From SIG653 sp045577455 (GTDB lineage: Bacteria; Bacillota; Clostridia; Oscillospirales; CAG-382): 64,000 bases of DNA. Below are positions 17,896 to 25,717 of the stretch, piece after piece (within the stretch, counting starts at the first letter, position 1; every line of letters starts with the position of its first letter). The notes beneath the pieces were generated by a model, which was not told where the DNA came from, ran no database searches, and saw only the letters and a list, made by a program, of their open reading frames with translations. A program made the translations under genes and the position numbers. The DNA is taken from the NCBI GenBank assembly GCA_045577455.1, contig JAZNIJ010000191.1, positions 1 to 64,000 of the forward strand, written 5' to 3'.

Positions 17896-17926
17896 GAGCA
17901 GGTTTTAAAGCCTGCTCTTTTGTTTT
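17896..17926 (+). terminator. Second terminator after the tRNA array
   Basis: GAGCAGG (17896-17902) pairs with CCTGCTC (17911-17917), followed by TTTTGTTTT. Confidence 0.8.
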
Positions 17927-18035
17927 ATGCGGATTTGGTAATATACTCTACTGCTACACCCTTTCGTGTATCTGACTTGTAATTACTTCCGCATTCGGGT
18001 ATCTCAATATACCCGATGAATTTGTGATGAATCAT
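17925..18035 (-). CDS. Possible 36-aa small ORF
   Basis: On the minus strand an ATG at 18035 opens 36 codons ending in TAA at 17925. An AGAGGA sequence lies 2-3 bases before the ATG, closer than ideal. The predicted peptide contains GYIEIPECGSNY and is not recognised. The surrounding 17,870-18,450 stretch otherwise shows no gene and may hold decayed coding sequence (short open stretches broken by stops on the minus strand), as expected beside a tRNA array where islands insert. Low confidence. Confidence 0.25.
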   Translation of the reverse strand: MIHHKFIGYIEIPECGSNYKSDTRKGVAVEYITKSA

Positions 18036-18405
18036 AATCCTCTGACTACGATTTTTACAACATCTCGTCTATGAGTTCCCCAAAAAGCGGCGCAGTTAAT
18101 TTTTCATTTCCATATCCCTGATTGCAGCTTAATCTAAAGTAAACATATATGCAATATCTTCTTTGAAATGGTAGGCACGAAATCTCGGTTATAAACAACG
18201 ATGTCTGTAAACCTATCATTTTTCCATTTTATCTAGCACAATGCATATTGAGGAGCAGTCTGATTGTACAAAAATTACTGAGCGTTAATTTACCACTGCC
18301 ATTGGCAGTTATCAATAGTAACCCCTTCAACCGAATATGTAGCACAGTTTTCATTCAATCACTTTAATGTATTTTTAACATCTTTTTAGATACTTATTGT
18401 ATGTA

Positions 18406-18433
18406 GACTTTTAGTATTCAATTATATTATAAT
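18406..18433 (+). promoter_or_regulatory. Candidate promoter and C-box-like operator of the R-M controller
   Basis: TATAAT (18428-18433) precedes an AAGGAGG site. Upstream, GACTTTTAGTA (18406-18416) resembles the GACT...AGTC half-operators bound by restriction controller proteins. No good -35 is visible, as expected for a promoter needing an activator. Inferred. Confidence 0.4.
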
Positions 18434-18456
18434 ATGTTATAAGGAGGATTGTAACT

Positions 18457-18675
18457 ATGGATATTGTAAAAGTTTTCGGAACCAACTTAAAGAAATACCG
18501 TAACGCTATAGGTATTTCTCAAGAAGCTTTTGCTGATAAATGCGGTATGCACCGAACTTATATCAGTGCTATTGAGTGCTACAGAAGAAGTATTTCTTTA
18601 GAAAACATTCAACGTATAGCAGATGATCTTGAAATTGATGCTTATAAATTATTTTTGGAGGATGAGAACAAATGA
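18457..18675 (+). CDS. Xre-family HTH regulator, probable R-M controller (C) protein
   Basis: The product is 72 aa, essentially a single HTH_3 domain: residues 9-63 carry LKKYRNAIGISQEAFADKCG, MHRTYISAIE and the ENIQRIADDL helix. This size and plan match restriction-modification controller proteins, which delay endonuclease expression after the system enters a new host. It begins with AAGGAGG 9 bases upstream and overlaps the downstream nuclease gene by four bases. It probably binds the C-box-like site in front of itself. Confidence 0.75.
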   Translation: MDIVKVFGTNLKKYRNAIGISQEAFADKCGMHRTYISAIECYRRSISLENIQRIADDLEIDAYKLFLEDENK

Positions 18676-19403
18676 AAGAACTGATGATAGAATTAGATAA
18701 TTTACGCAAAAAGACCAAGGGAGATACAAATATCATCGAATCCATCGAAAAGGAAAAAGCGCTTTTTCCTTTTAGCGCTGAAAATAGGTTGTTAGCATAT
18801 TATTTAGCAATAGGCGAAATTACATATGAAAGATATTCACAATTAAACACCGAGTATTGTGAACGAAACAAATATTTAGCTCTGTTTGATATGGCTCCTC
18901 GTACCTATGGGCAGACTTGGGGAGAGCAACACATTCGAACACTATTTCCGCAGTTTGTAAAAGCAACAAAAGAAAATGTTTCTGCAGAATACCCTGCTTT
19001 TGACGGAGAATTCGATTTATGGCTTGATGGCATTCGTATTGAAGTGAAAGCTTGTCGTGCAAATAATACAAAAGCAGGAGGCAGTTTAGCAAGTAGAGCA
19101 TATTTGCATTCCGAAGCAAAAGCTGCGAGATTTAAGTACCACTATCAGCAGCTAAAGCCTTCTTGTTGCGATGTTTTTATTTGGATCGGTACTTGCCGCA
19201 ACGAATTGATTTATTGGGTTCTGACAAGCGAGGAACTTCAAAAAACCGGAAAACTTGGTTCTCAGCATCGCAACGAAAACACAGGTGTTGAAGGTATTGA
19301 AGTGTTTGAAGGACAAGTTTTTATGACCGAAGATGAATTATCTCCATTTCTTGTTGACGAAAAAGATATTTTAAAAACCGTTCTTCGAAAAGGTAAAAAA
19401 TAA
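18672..19403 (+). CDS. Type II restriction endonuclease, PD-(D/E)XK type
   Basis: The product is 243 aa. The nuclease core is at about residues 112-132: D in FDGEFDLWLDG, then a beta hairpin to IRIEVKACR, giving the D...(E)VK catalytic pair. A serine/alanine-rich helix follows (SLASRAYLHSEAKAARF). The gene starts by ATGA overlap with the controller, the usual C-R arrangement. It cuts DNA at an unknown sequence that the methyltransferase at 19954-22134 would protect. The family resembles uncharacterised type II enzymes; specificity cannot be read from sequence. Confidence 0.75.
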   Translation: MKELMIELDNLRKKTKGDTNIIESIEKEKALFPFSAENRLLAYYLAIGEITYERYSQLNTEYCERNKYLALFDMAPRTYGQTWGEQHIRTLFPQFVKATKENVSAEYPAFDGEFDLWLDGIRIEVKACRANNTKAGGSLASRAYLHSEAKAARFKYHYQQLKPSCCDVFIWIGTCRNELIYWVLTSEELQKTGKLGSQHRNENTGVEGIEVFEGQVFMTEDELSPFLVDEKDILKTVLRKGKK

Positions 19404-19428
19404 GTATTTTTTCAAAAGGCGATGTTGT

Positions 19429-19971
19429 ATGACAGATAAAAAGAAACTTGAGCAATTCATAAGTGGCATATTTAGTTTGGGTACAAATTTCGGTGAACTC
19501 GCCCAGTTAATGATTAAGGAGTTGGAGAAATTCACTCCGGCAGATGGGAAGTATTTTGACCTGTTGGATTCAAACAACCAAAAGATAGAAGTGAAGTTCT
19601 CACGAGCTAAGAAAAAACTCAAACCGATGAAAAAATCTAATATAATTGACCTATGTTTGAATTCCGCATCTGATTCAAGGGTTTTGAATGAAGCTGATGC
19701 TACGAATACAACATTCGATTGCAACATACAACAAATCAAACCCTCCGAATTCGATATTCTTTACTACGGAATCTTTTTCAAAGATAAAATTGTAATCCTC
19801 AAAGCTCAAAGCGTCATTGTCCCTAATATGCCCGGATATTCAATTCAGCACAAAGATGGTACTGAATATCAATTCCATATAAACAAATCAAACTATGCCG
19901 AACATAAAAAGAAGTATTTTTATAAGGAATTAACCTACGCGCAACTACTTGCATTATTTAAAAAGAAATAA
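19429..19971 (+). CDS. Second PD-(D/E)XK restriction-endonuclease-like protein
   Basis: The product is 180 aa and unrelated in sequence to its neighbour apart from a second nuclease core: GKYFDLLDSNNQKIEVKFSR (about residues 43-62) supplies D and the EVK motif. A basic segment follows (AKKKLKPMKK). It sits 25 bp after the first nuclease, and its 3' end overlaps the convergent methyltransferase by 18 bp. Small size and pairing suggest a second subunit of a two-protein endonuclease or a nicking subunit. A separate solitary nuclease cannot be excluded. Confidence 0.65.
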   Translation: MTDKKKLEQFISGIFSLGTNFGELAQLMIKELEKFTPADGKYFDLLDSNNQKIEVKFSRAKKKLKPMKKSNIIDLCLNSASDSRVLNEADATNTTFDCNIQQIKPSEFDILYYGIFFKDKIVILKAQSVIVPNMPGYSIQHKDGTEYQFHINKSNYAEHKKKYFYKELTYAQLLALFKKK

Positions 19972-22134
19972 ATTCTTTCCAGATAATGCCCCACGAATAG
20001 TTTTTCTCTGCATCTCTGAAAGAGAATAAATGTCCATAATCTCATCATCAAGTTCTTCATATAGGCCACTAATGTTTTCGTTCGATTTCATTATGTGGTC
20101 TACTTTTTTTATAATACCACTCTGTTTTTCAGTACTAACCATAGGTATCGGTAACGATTCTATGTGTGATCTCAGTAACTTAACGGAATTGTATTTTTTG
20201 TTTATAAAGTAGGCTGCTACACTAGAATTCAAAATGGCTAAAACATACTTGATATTCATACCTTCAATTTGAGGTATTAAGATGTTACAACTGTTCAATG
20301 AAAGAGTTTGCTTAATGTCATACGCAAAAACAGGAACCTCGGCAATGAATCTATACAATAACTTTTCTTCCGCTCTATACATTTCGGTTGGCGCAACCTG
20401 CTGGAATTTTTCAGGAGCAAACTGAATATAATTATCGGTTTCTTTCATAGCATATCTAAAAATATTGCTACCTTTTAGAACGACTTCCATTCCATCTTTT
20501 TTTTCATTTGTAATATACTCCTTATTGTTACCGGTAACAATTCCCAATGCAAACTTAGCGTTATTTGCAAGATATTTAGCGTTTTGTACTGAACTAATCA
20601 CTCGCAAACAATCGTATTCTTCATCACTCATATTAAAAGAGAACGATGTTGCATTTATATCTCTGTTTTCATTAATAACGAATTCTTTATTATCCAGTTC
20701 AATTCTGCAACCTTTCGTTTCTCCGCAGCAACCTTTCTGAATGCCTAAGATGATTGCAGGACATTGCACTCCCGAAAAAGCATTTCCCAAGTAACTCACA
20801 AATTTAAACGCCGTGTTTTTTACAATAAGTTCTCTTGCCTGCTGATGTGAGTTTACACTTAAAATCGCTTCTGGCAATACGTATGCTAAGCACCCATTTT
20901 CTTCGAGCATTGCCATTCCTTTTTCAATAAACAAATCGTATGACTCCATACCTTTGCTTTTAGCCGTAGTATAATTAGCAGCAAGATAAGCGGTTTCTTC
21001 TTTGCTAAAATCATATCCCCAAGGTGGATTGCCCAATACTACAGAGAACTTACGAGAAAAAGTATTAGAAAGGGTATCGCCACAAACAAATTGAGAATAC
21101 AACTGCTCTCTAGTAATGCTGTTATCAAGTAAGAACATATTGATTCGTGTAATTAGAATACTAATTTCATCTATGTCTTGACCATAAAGATTATCAATCT
21201 CCACACCGTTTCCAACAAGACCGATAAGAAAATTTCCTGTTCCGCAACAAGGATCACACAACGTCTTGTTTTGAGTATTAACACAGTGTTTTAAATTGCA
21301 AATAAGCGTATTAACCGTTTTTTCGGGTGTGTAATATACACCAGTTTGTTTACGATGGCTTAAATCTCGAAGAGAAATATATGCAAATCCCAAAGTATCT
21401 TCCAAGGGAACTAACTGTACTTTGCTATCCAAAGCAGTTTGAATATTTGTTAATGTGATTTTGGATATATCAATATTTCCAAGTAAGTCTTTAATCAAAC
21501 CATTGAATACATCATTATTTGTAATATCACTTTTTCCCTCTAGCAACAAATAATCTGATACAACCACCCCTCCGCTTTGTTGATACAATTGTATAGCGAA
21601 TTTAGCAAGAATCACTCTCAATTCAGCTTCTGTAATTTGCTTGCAAGAATTCAAAATGACTTCAACCATTTCACGATTGTGGTTGCTTTTTATGTAATCT
21701 TTATATAGCTCTTTACCGCTTACACTTTTTTTATTCCTACGACTTTTCAATCGGTTATCTTTTCCACTTTTAATTTCTGCGATAAGTGATTCAATATACT
21801 TCTTGTCAAATGTTTCACCGTCGGACTCAATCACTAGTTTCCCAAGTCTAACCCAATTTTTAACAGTTGCTTGAGAAATAGAGAGTAACTCACAAACCTG
21901 AGAAATGCTTAATTTTTCATCCTCAATTTTATAAATATCATCAAATAGCGACAATTGATTTTCTAGAACTTTGCTTTTTCTTCGTGCATCAGTGGGCTTT
22001 GGAGCATTAGCAGGAATTAACCATACGCCTCCCATTCTATTAGCTCCTTCAATACGTCCCTGTTCACATAAAAGTTGGACTCGTCTTTTTGATATATTAA
22101 ATTTTTCTGCAGCATCAGAAACTGATATATACAT
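19954..22134 (-). CDS. N6-adenine DNA methyltransferase with two N-terminal HTH domains
   Basis: The product is 726 aa, started at the ATG at 22134, which has GAGGTG 6 bases upstream; a longer frame to 22152 lacks a site. Residues 1-45 (VSDAAEKFNISKRRVQLLCE) and about 70-120 (SISQVCELLSISQATVKNWV) are two excisionase/MerR-like helix-turn-helices. The catalytic domain follows: TGVYYTPEKTV, motif I DPCCGTGNFLIG, motif IV NPPWGYDF. The C-terminal roughly 250 residues resemble a TaqI/Eco57I-type target recognition domain (YILAI-like and NSSVAAYFINKKY). It methylates adenine to protect from the neighbouring nuclease. The HTH pair could repress its own promoter. Confidence 0.85.
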   Translation of the reverse strand: MYISVSDAAEKFNISKRRVQLLCEQGRIEGANRMGGVWLIPANAPKPTDARRKSKVLENQLSLFDDIYKIEDEKLSISQVCELLSISQATVKNWVRLGKLVIESDGETFDKKYIESLIAEIKSGKDNRLKSRRNKKSVSGKELYKDYIKSNHNREMVEVILNSCKQITEAELRVILAKFAIQLYQQSGGVVVSDYLLLEGKSDITNNDVFNGLIKDLLGNIDISKITLTNIQTALDSKVQLVPLEDTLGFAYISLRDLSHRKQTGVYYTPEKTVNTLICNLKHCVNTQNKTLCDPCCGTGNFLIGLVGNGVEIDNLYGQDIDEISILITRINMFLLDNSITREQLYSQFVCGDTLSNTFSRKFSVVLGNPPWGYDFSKEETAYLAANYTTAKSKGMESYDLFIEKGMAMLEENGCLAYVLPEAILSVNSHQQARELIVKNTAFKFVSYLGNAFSGVQCPAIILGIQKGCCGETKGCRIELDNKEFVINENRDINATSFSFNMSDEEYDCLRVISSVQNAKYLANNAKFALGIVTGNNKEYITNEKKDGMEVVLKGSNIFRYAMKETDNYIQFAPEKFQQVAPTEMYRAEEKLLYRFIAEVPVFAYDIKQTLSLNSCNILIPQIEGMNIKYVLAILNSSVAAYFINKKYNSVKLLRSHIESLPIPMVSTEKQSGIIKKVDHIMKSNENISGLYEELDDEIMDIYSLSEMQRKTIRGALSGKNLFLFK

Positions 22135-22258
22135 AATAAACACCTCACACATCGTCTATTCAATGATTTAATTATACTCTTTTGTACGAACAATGTCAAT
22201 ATCATTAATGTTATAATTTAAAACATCATCTTATCCCTTCCCTGCTATTTTCATTTAA

Positions 22259-22284
22259 TTTTTTTGCCGTTTTCGGCAAAAAAA
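22259..22284. terminator. Bidirectional terminator-like hairpin
   Basis: TTTTTTTGCCG and CGGCAAAAAAA form a perfect 11-bp stem with a TTTT loop, so both strands carry stem plus T-tract. Confidence 0.75.
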
Positions 22285-22351
22285 TAAATGGATTATCTTG
22301 ACTTTTTCTTCTTGACAGTATATGTTATGTTGGGCGTTAAAGAATTCTTGC

Positions 22352-22465
22352 TTGATAAAGACAGTTTAGAAGCATAATACAACTTTTCATGGGATGGTTT
22401 TTGCCATCCCTTTTAGTTACACATAAAGAGGTCCATCCTTGTTATAGGACAGACCTCTTTTGTTA
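22352..22465 (+). ncRNA. Candidate small RNA with two terminator-like hairpins
   Basis: TTGATA (22352-22357), a 17-bp spacer and TAATAC (22375-22380) form a promoter-like pair. Just downstream are GGGATGG/CCATCCC (22391-22410, then TTTT) and AAAGAGGTC/GACCTCTTT (22425-22460, then TG). The short predicted transcript (about 75 nt) has no convincing ORF. Speculative. Confidence 0.3.
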
Positions 22466-22476
22466 CATAATTCAAT

Positions 22477-22695
22477 TGTACTGCATCATTAAAACACAGA
22501 GTTACCGACTTATTTGCGCTGTATTAAAACACATAGTTACGATTTATAGTACCGCATTAAAGCACAGAGTTACTGACTTAATCGCACTATATTAAAACAC
22601 AGCGAAACCGATTTAATCGCACCGCATTAAAACACAGTAAAAACGACTTAATCGTACTGCATTAAAACACATAGTTACGATTTATAGTACCGCAT
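22477..22695. repeat. Degenerate tandem repeat, about 34-41 bp unit, about 6 copies
   Basis: A unit containing GTACYGCATTAAAACACA followed by GTTACGACTTAATCG recurs about six times with small indels. It lies downstream of pckA, with no ORF and no spacers. Confidence 0.8.
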
Positions 22696-22737
22696 TCTCA
22701 AGATACAGCGATATTGATTTTAATACCTACGCTGGGC

Positions 22738-24342
22738 TTATGCCTTTGGGCCTGCTTCAACGAGTGCTTTACCTGCTTCGTTGCCTGTATACTTAACGAA
22801 GTTCTTTGTGAATCTGGATGCAAGGTCTTTTGCCTTTGTTTCCCATTCAGAAGCATCTGCATAAGTATCACGAGGATCAAGAATTGCAGGGTTTACACCG
22901 GGAAGAGCTGTTGGAACTTCAAGGTTGAAGTATGGAATTGTTTTGGTTTCTGCCTTAAGGATTGAACCGTCAAGGATAGCATCGATAATTCCACGAGTAT
23001 CTTTGATGGAGATTCTCTTGCCTGTGCCGTTCCAGCCGGTGTTTACAAGGTATGCCTTTGCGCCACTCTTTTCCATCTTCTTAACGAGTTCTTCAGCATA
23101 TTTTGTTGGATGAAGCTCTAAGAATGCCTGACCAAAGCAAGCGGAGAATGTTGGAGTTGGTTCTGTAATTCCGCGTTCTGTACCTGCGAGCTTGGATGTG
23201 AAACCGGAAAGGAAGTAATATTTTGCCTGTTCAGGTGTGAGGATTGAAACAGGAGGAAGAACACCGAAAGCATCAGCAGAAAGGAAGATTACATTCTTTG
23301 CATCGGGAGCTGCGGAAACGGGACGAACAATCTTTTCGATGTGCTGGATAGGATAAGAAACACGGGTATTTTCTGTTACAGAGCCATCTGCGAAGTTGCA
23401 AATGCCGTTTTCATCAACAGTAACATTTTCAAGGAGTGCATTGCGTTTAATTGCTCTGTAGATATCGGGTTCGGATTCTTTATCAAGGTTGATAACCTTT
23501 GCATAGCAACCGCCTTCAAAGTTGAATACACCCTTGTCATCCCAGCCGTGTTCGTCATCACCGATAAGGAGACGTTTGGGGTCTGTTGAAAGAGTTGTTT
23601 TACCTGTTCCTGAAAGACCGAAGAACAATGCTGTGTTTTCACCGTTCATATCTGTGTTAGCAGAGCAGTGCATGGAAGCCATACCCTTAAGAGGGAGGTA
23701 ATAGTTCATCATAGAGAACATACCTTTCTTCATTTCACCGCCATACCATGTGTTAAGAATAACCTGTTCACGGGATGTGATGTTGAAAACAACTGCTGTT
23801 TCGGAATTGAGACCGAGTTCTTTGAAGTTTTCTACCTTTGCTTTTGAAGCGTTGTAGCAAACGAAATCGGGTTCAAAGTTTGCAAGTTCTTCTTCAGAAG
23901 GGTTGATAAACATATTCTTAACGAAATGTGCCTGCCATGCCACTTCCATAATGAATCTGATAGCCATGCGTGTATCAGCATTTGCGCCGCAGAAAACATC
24001 AACAACATAGAGTTTCTTGTTTGAAAGCTCTTTAACTGCAAGGTCTTTCAATGCTTTCCATGTTTCCTCTGAACAAGGATGGTTATCATTTTTAAATTCA
24101 TCAGATGTCCACCAAACTGTGTCTTTGGAGTTTTCATCCATAACAATGAACTTATCCTTAGGTGAACGGCCTGTGTAGATACCTGTCATAACATTAACTG
24201 CACCAAGCTCTGTTACCTGACCTTTTTCATATCCTTCCAAAGAAGGGTCTGTTTCTGCAACGAACAAATCTTCATAAGAAGGGTTATGAATAACTTCTGT
24301 TGCGCCAGTGATACCGTATTTTGCTAAATCCAAAACTTTCAT
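22738..24342 (-). CDS. pckA: Phosphoenolpyruvate carboxykinase (ATP)
   Basis: The product is 534 aa, full length for the ATP-type enzyme. I use the ATG at 24342 because the AAGGA site sits 8 bases before it; the ATG nine bases earlier overlaps that site. The P-loop GLSGTGKTTLS is near residue 245, followed by GDDEHGW, and the early TGRSPKDKF motif is present. The enzyme interconverts oxaloacetate plus ATP with PEP plus CO2 and ADP. In a succinate-forming anaerobe it runs toward oxaloacetate and saves ATP. It is the last gene of the minus-strand block and supplies substrate to the malate dehydrogenase of the same block. Confidence 0.95.
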   Translation of the reverse strand: MKVLDLAKYGITGATEVIHNPSYEDLFVAETDPSLEGYEKGQVTELGAVNVMTGIYTGRSPKDKFIVMDENSKDTVWWTSDEFKNDNHPCSEETWKALKDLAVKELSNKKLYVVDVFCGANADTRMAIRFIMEVAWQAHFVKNMFINPSEEELANFEPDFVCYNASKAKVENFKELGLNSETAVVFNITSREQVILNTWYGGEMKKGMFSMMNYYLPLKGMASMHCSANTDMNGENTALFFGLSGTGKTTLSTDPKRLLIGDDEHGWDDKGVFNFEGGCYAKVINLDKESEPDIYRAIKRNALLENVTVDENGICNFADGSVTENTRVSYPIQHIEKIVRPVSAAPDAKNVIFLSADAFGVLPPVSILTPEQAKYYFLSGFTSKLAGTERGITEPTPTFSACFGQAFLELHPTKYAEELVKKMEKSGAKAYLVNTGWNGTGKRISIKDTRGIIDAILDGSILKAETKTIPYFNLEVPTALPGVNPAILDPRDTYADASEWETKAKDLASRFTKNFVKYTGNEAGKALVEAGPKA

Positions 24343-24358
24343 TTTTTTCATCCTTACT

Positions 24359-24398
24359 ATTTTTTATTTTTTATTTTTTATTTTTTATTTTTATTTTT
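24359..24398 (-). repeat. A-rich heptad repeat in the pckA leader
   Basis: Repeats of AAAAAAT (read on the minus strand) occupy about 40 bases just before the pckA ribosome site. They keep the leader unstructured and could tune translation. Confidence 0.6.
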
Positions 24399-24432
24399 GT
24401 GTTAAACGTATGCTTTTACAGCATATTTTGCT

Positions 24433-25695
24433 TTAAAGCAATATAATTAAGAACTGGGAAACCAAAACAACTGCAATAAGTGCCACAGGGTATGTTGCGG
24501 CATAAGCTGCTGCAACATCTTCTGTTCCTGCTGTTGAGATAAGAGTTCCCAAAGCAGGTGTGCTTGTCATACCGCCTGTAAGCGAGCCCAAGTTATTAAG
24601 AAGGGACAACTTAAGCACGTATTTTGCAAAGAAGAAACCGATAATCATTGGAAGTATTGTCATGATTATACCGTATACAAAATACATTGGGTCGAAGTTT
24701 GCAACGAATTCTGCACCGCCCGGGATACCTGCACCAACAAGGAACAATACCAATCCCAACTCTCTGAACAGCTTCAATGTGCTCTGAGAAGGCATTATAT
24801 CAACTGCACCAATTCTTCCGAAATGACCTAAAATCAAACTAACAAGCAAGCAACCGCCTGTTGTTGTGAGGGAAAAACAAGTTCCATCGAGTCCATCTGC
24901 GGAAAGAGGAATTTTTATCTGACCGATAAATGCTCCCAAAACTGCTGCAAGCGAAAAAGCGGCAATTCCCATATGGTCAAGCTGAAAAAGTTTTTTTACA
25001 GAAGTTTTCTTTTCTTCTTCTGTTTTGATAACCAGCTTTGCTCTTTCCACTGCCATATCTGCCTTCATAATTTTAGGCACAAGCTGAACAAAAAGAACCA
25101 CACCGATAACACCGAAGATATAAGCTATACCGTGTCCTACAGATACAAGACCTGTATACTGCTCTGCAACAGTTGCTTTAGCGGCTGAGAAAGCAGGGGT
25201 TGATGTGAGTGAGCCCGAAAGCAAGCCAACTATCATAGCAACAAATCCGTCTTGCTCTTTGATACTTGCACCGTAACCGAAAACTTCGCCCATACCTATA
25301 CAAGCAGCAGCGGCAAGTCCGCCCGCCACGATAACTATAAGACCAATAAGAACATATGATTTGAAGTTTTTCTTGAAGTTTCCGAAGAATTTAGGGCCTG
25401 CTATATATCCTACAGAAGTTACAAAAAGAATCAAACCCAAGCTCTCAACTATTGAAAGACCTGTCTCAAAGTTATATGGCTTTGTTGAAAAATCGAATAC
25501 AAGCCCCGTTGTTTCGTTTACACTGAAAAACAAAGCTCCGCAAGCAAGGGCAATAATAAATACGCCTGCATCTCCGAGAGAGATACCTTTTATTGTTATT
25601 CTTCCGAAAGCATATCCAAGGAAAAGAACAGAGAAAATAACAACCAAAAGGGTTGAAACATTGCTTATGGAGATAACTCCATTAAATAAACTCAT
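24433..25695 (-). CDS. Aspartate-alanine-exchanger-family (AAE/YidE-like) transporter, probable dicarboxylate exporter
   Basis: The product is 420 aa with about ten membrane helices in two homologous halves. Each half ends with the family signature: LLSGSLTSTPAF (near residue 160) and SLTGGMTSTPAL (near residue 375). The central cytoplasmic loop is short (about residues 205-235) and lacks the paired TrkA_C/RCK domains found in AspT and YbjL. The family includes aspartate/alanine antiporters and the corynebacterial succinate exporter SucE. Lying 22 bp downstream of the fumarate reductase flavoprotein gene and upstream of pckA, it is most simply read as a succinate (or malate/fumarate) transporter. 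Substrate is inferred from context. Confidence 0.75.
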   Translation of the reverse strand: MSLFNGVISISNVSTLLVVIFSVLFLGYAFGRITIKGISLGDAGVFIIALACGALFFSVNETTGLVFDFSTKPYNFETGLSIVESLGLILFVTSVGYIAGPKFFGNFKKNFKSYVLIGLIVIVAGGLAAAACIGMGEVFGYGASIKEQDGFVAMIVGLLSGSLTSTPAFSAAKATVAEQYTGLVSVGHGIAYIFGVIGVVLFVQLVPKIMKADMAVERAKLVIKTEEEKKTSVKKLFQLDHMGIAAFSLAAVLGAFIGQIKIPLSADGLDGTCFSLTTTGGCLLVSLILGHFGRIGAVDIMPSQSTLKLFRELGLVLFLVGAGIPGGAEFVANFDPMYFVYGIIMTILPMIIGFFFAKYVLKLSLLNNLGSLTGGMTSTPALGTLISTAGTEDVAAAYAATYPVALIAVVLVSQFLIILL

Positions 25696-25717
25696 CTGAA
25701 TTGCACCTCTTTCCTAA

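Noticed and set aside
22389..22595. 68-codon ORF in the repeat tract after pckA
   Set aside because: It runs through two hairpins and the tandem repeat, has no ribosome site, and its sequence reflects the repeat.
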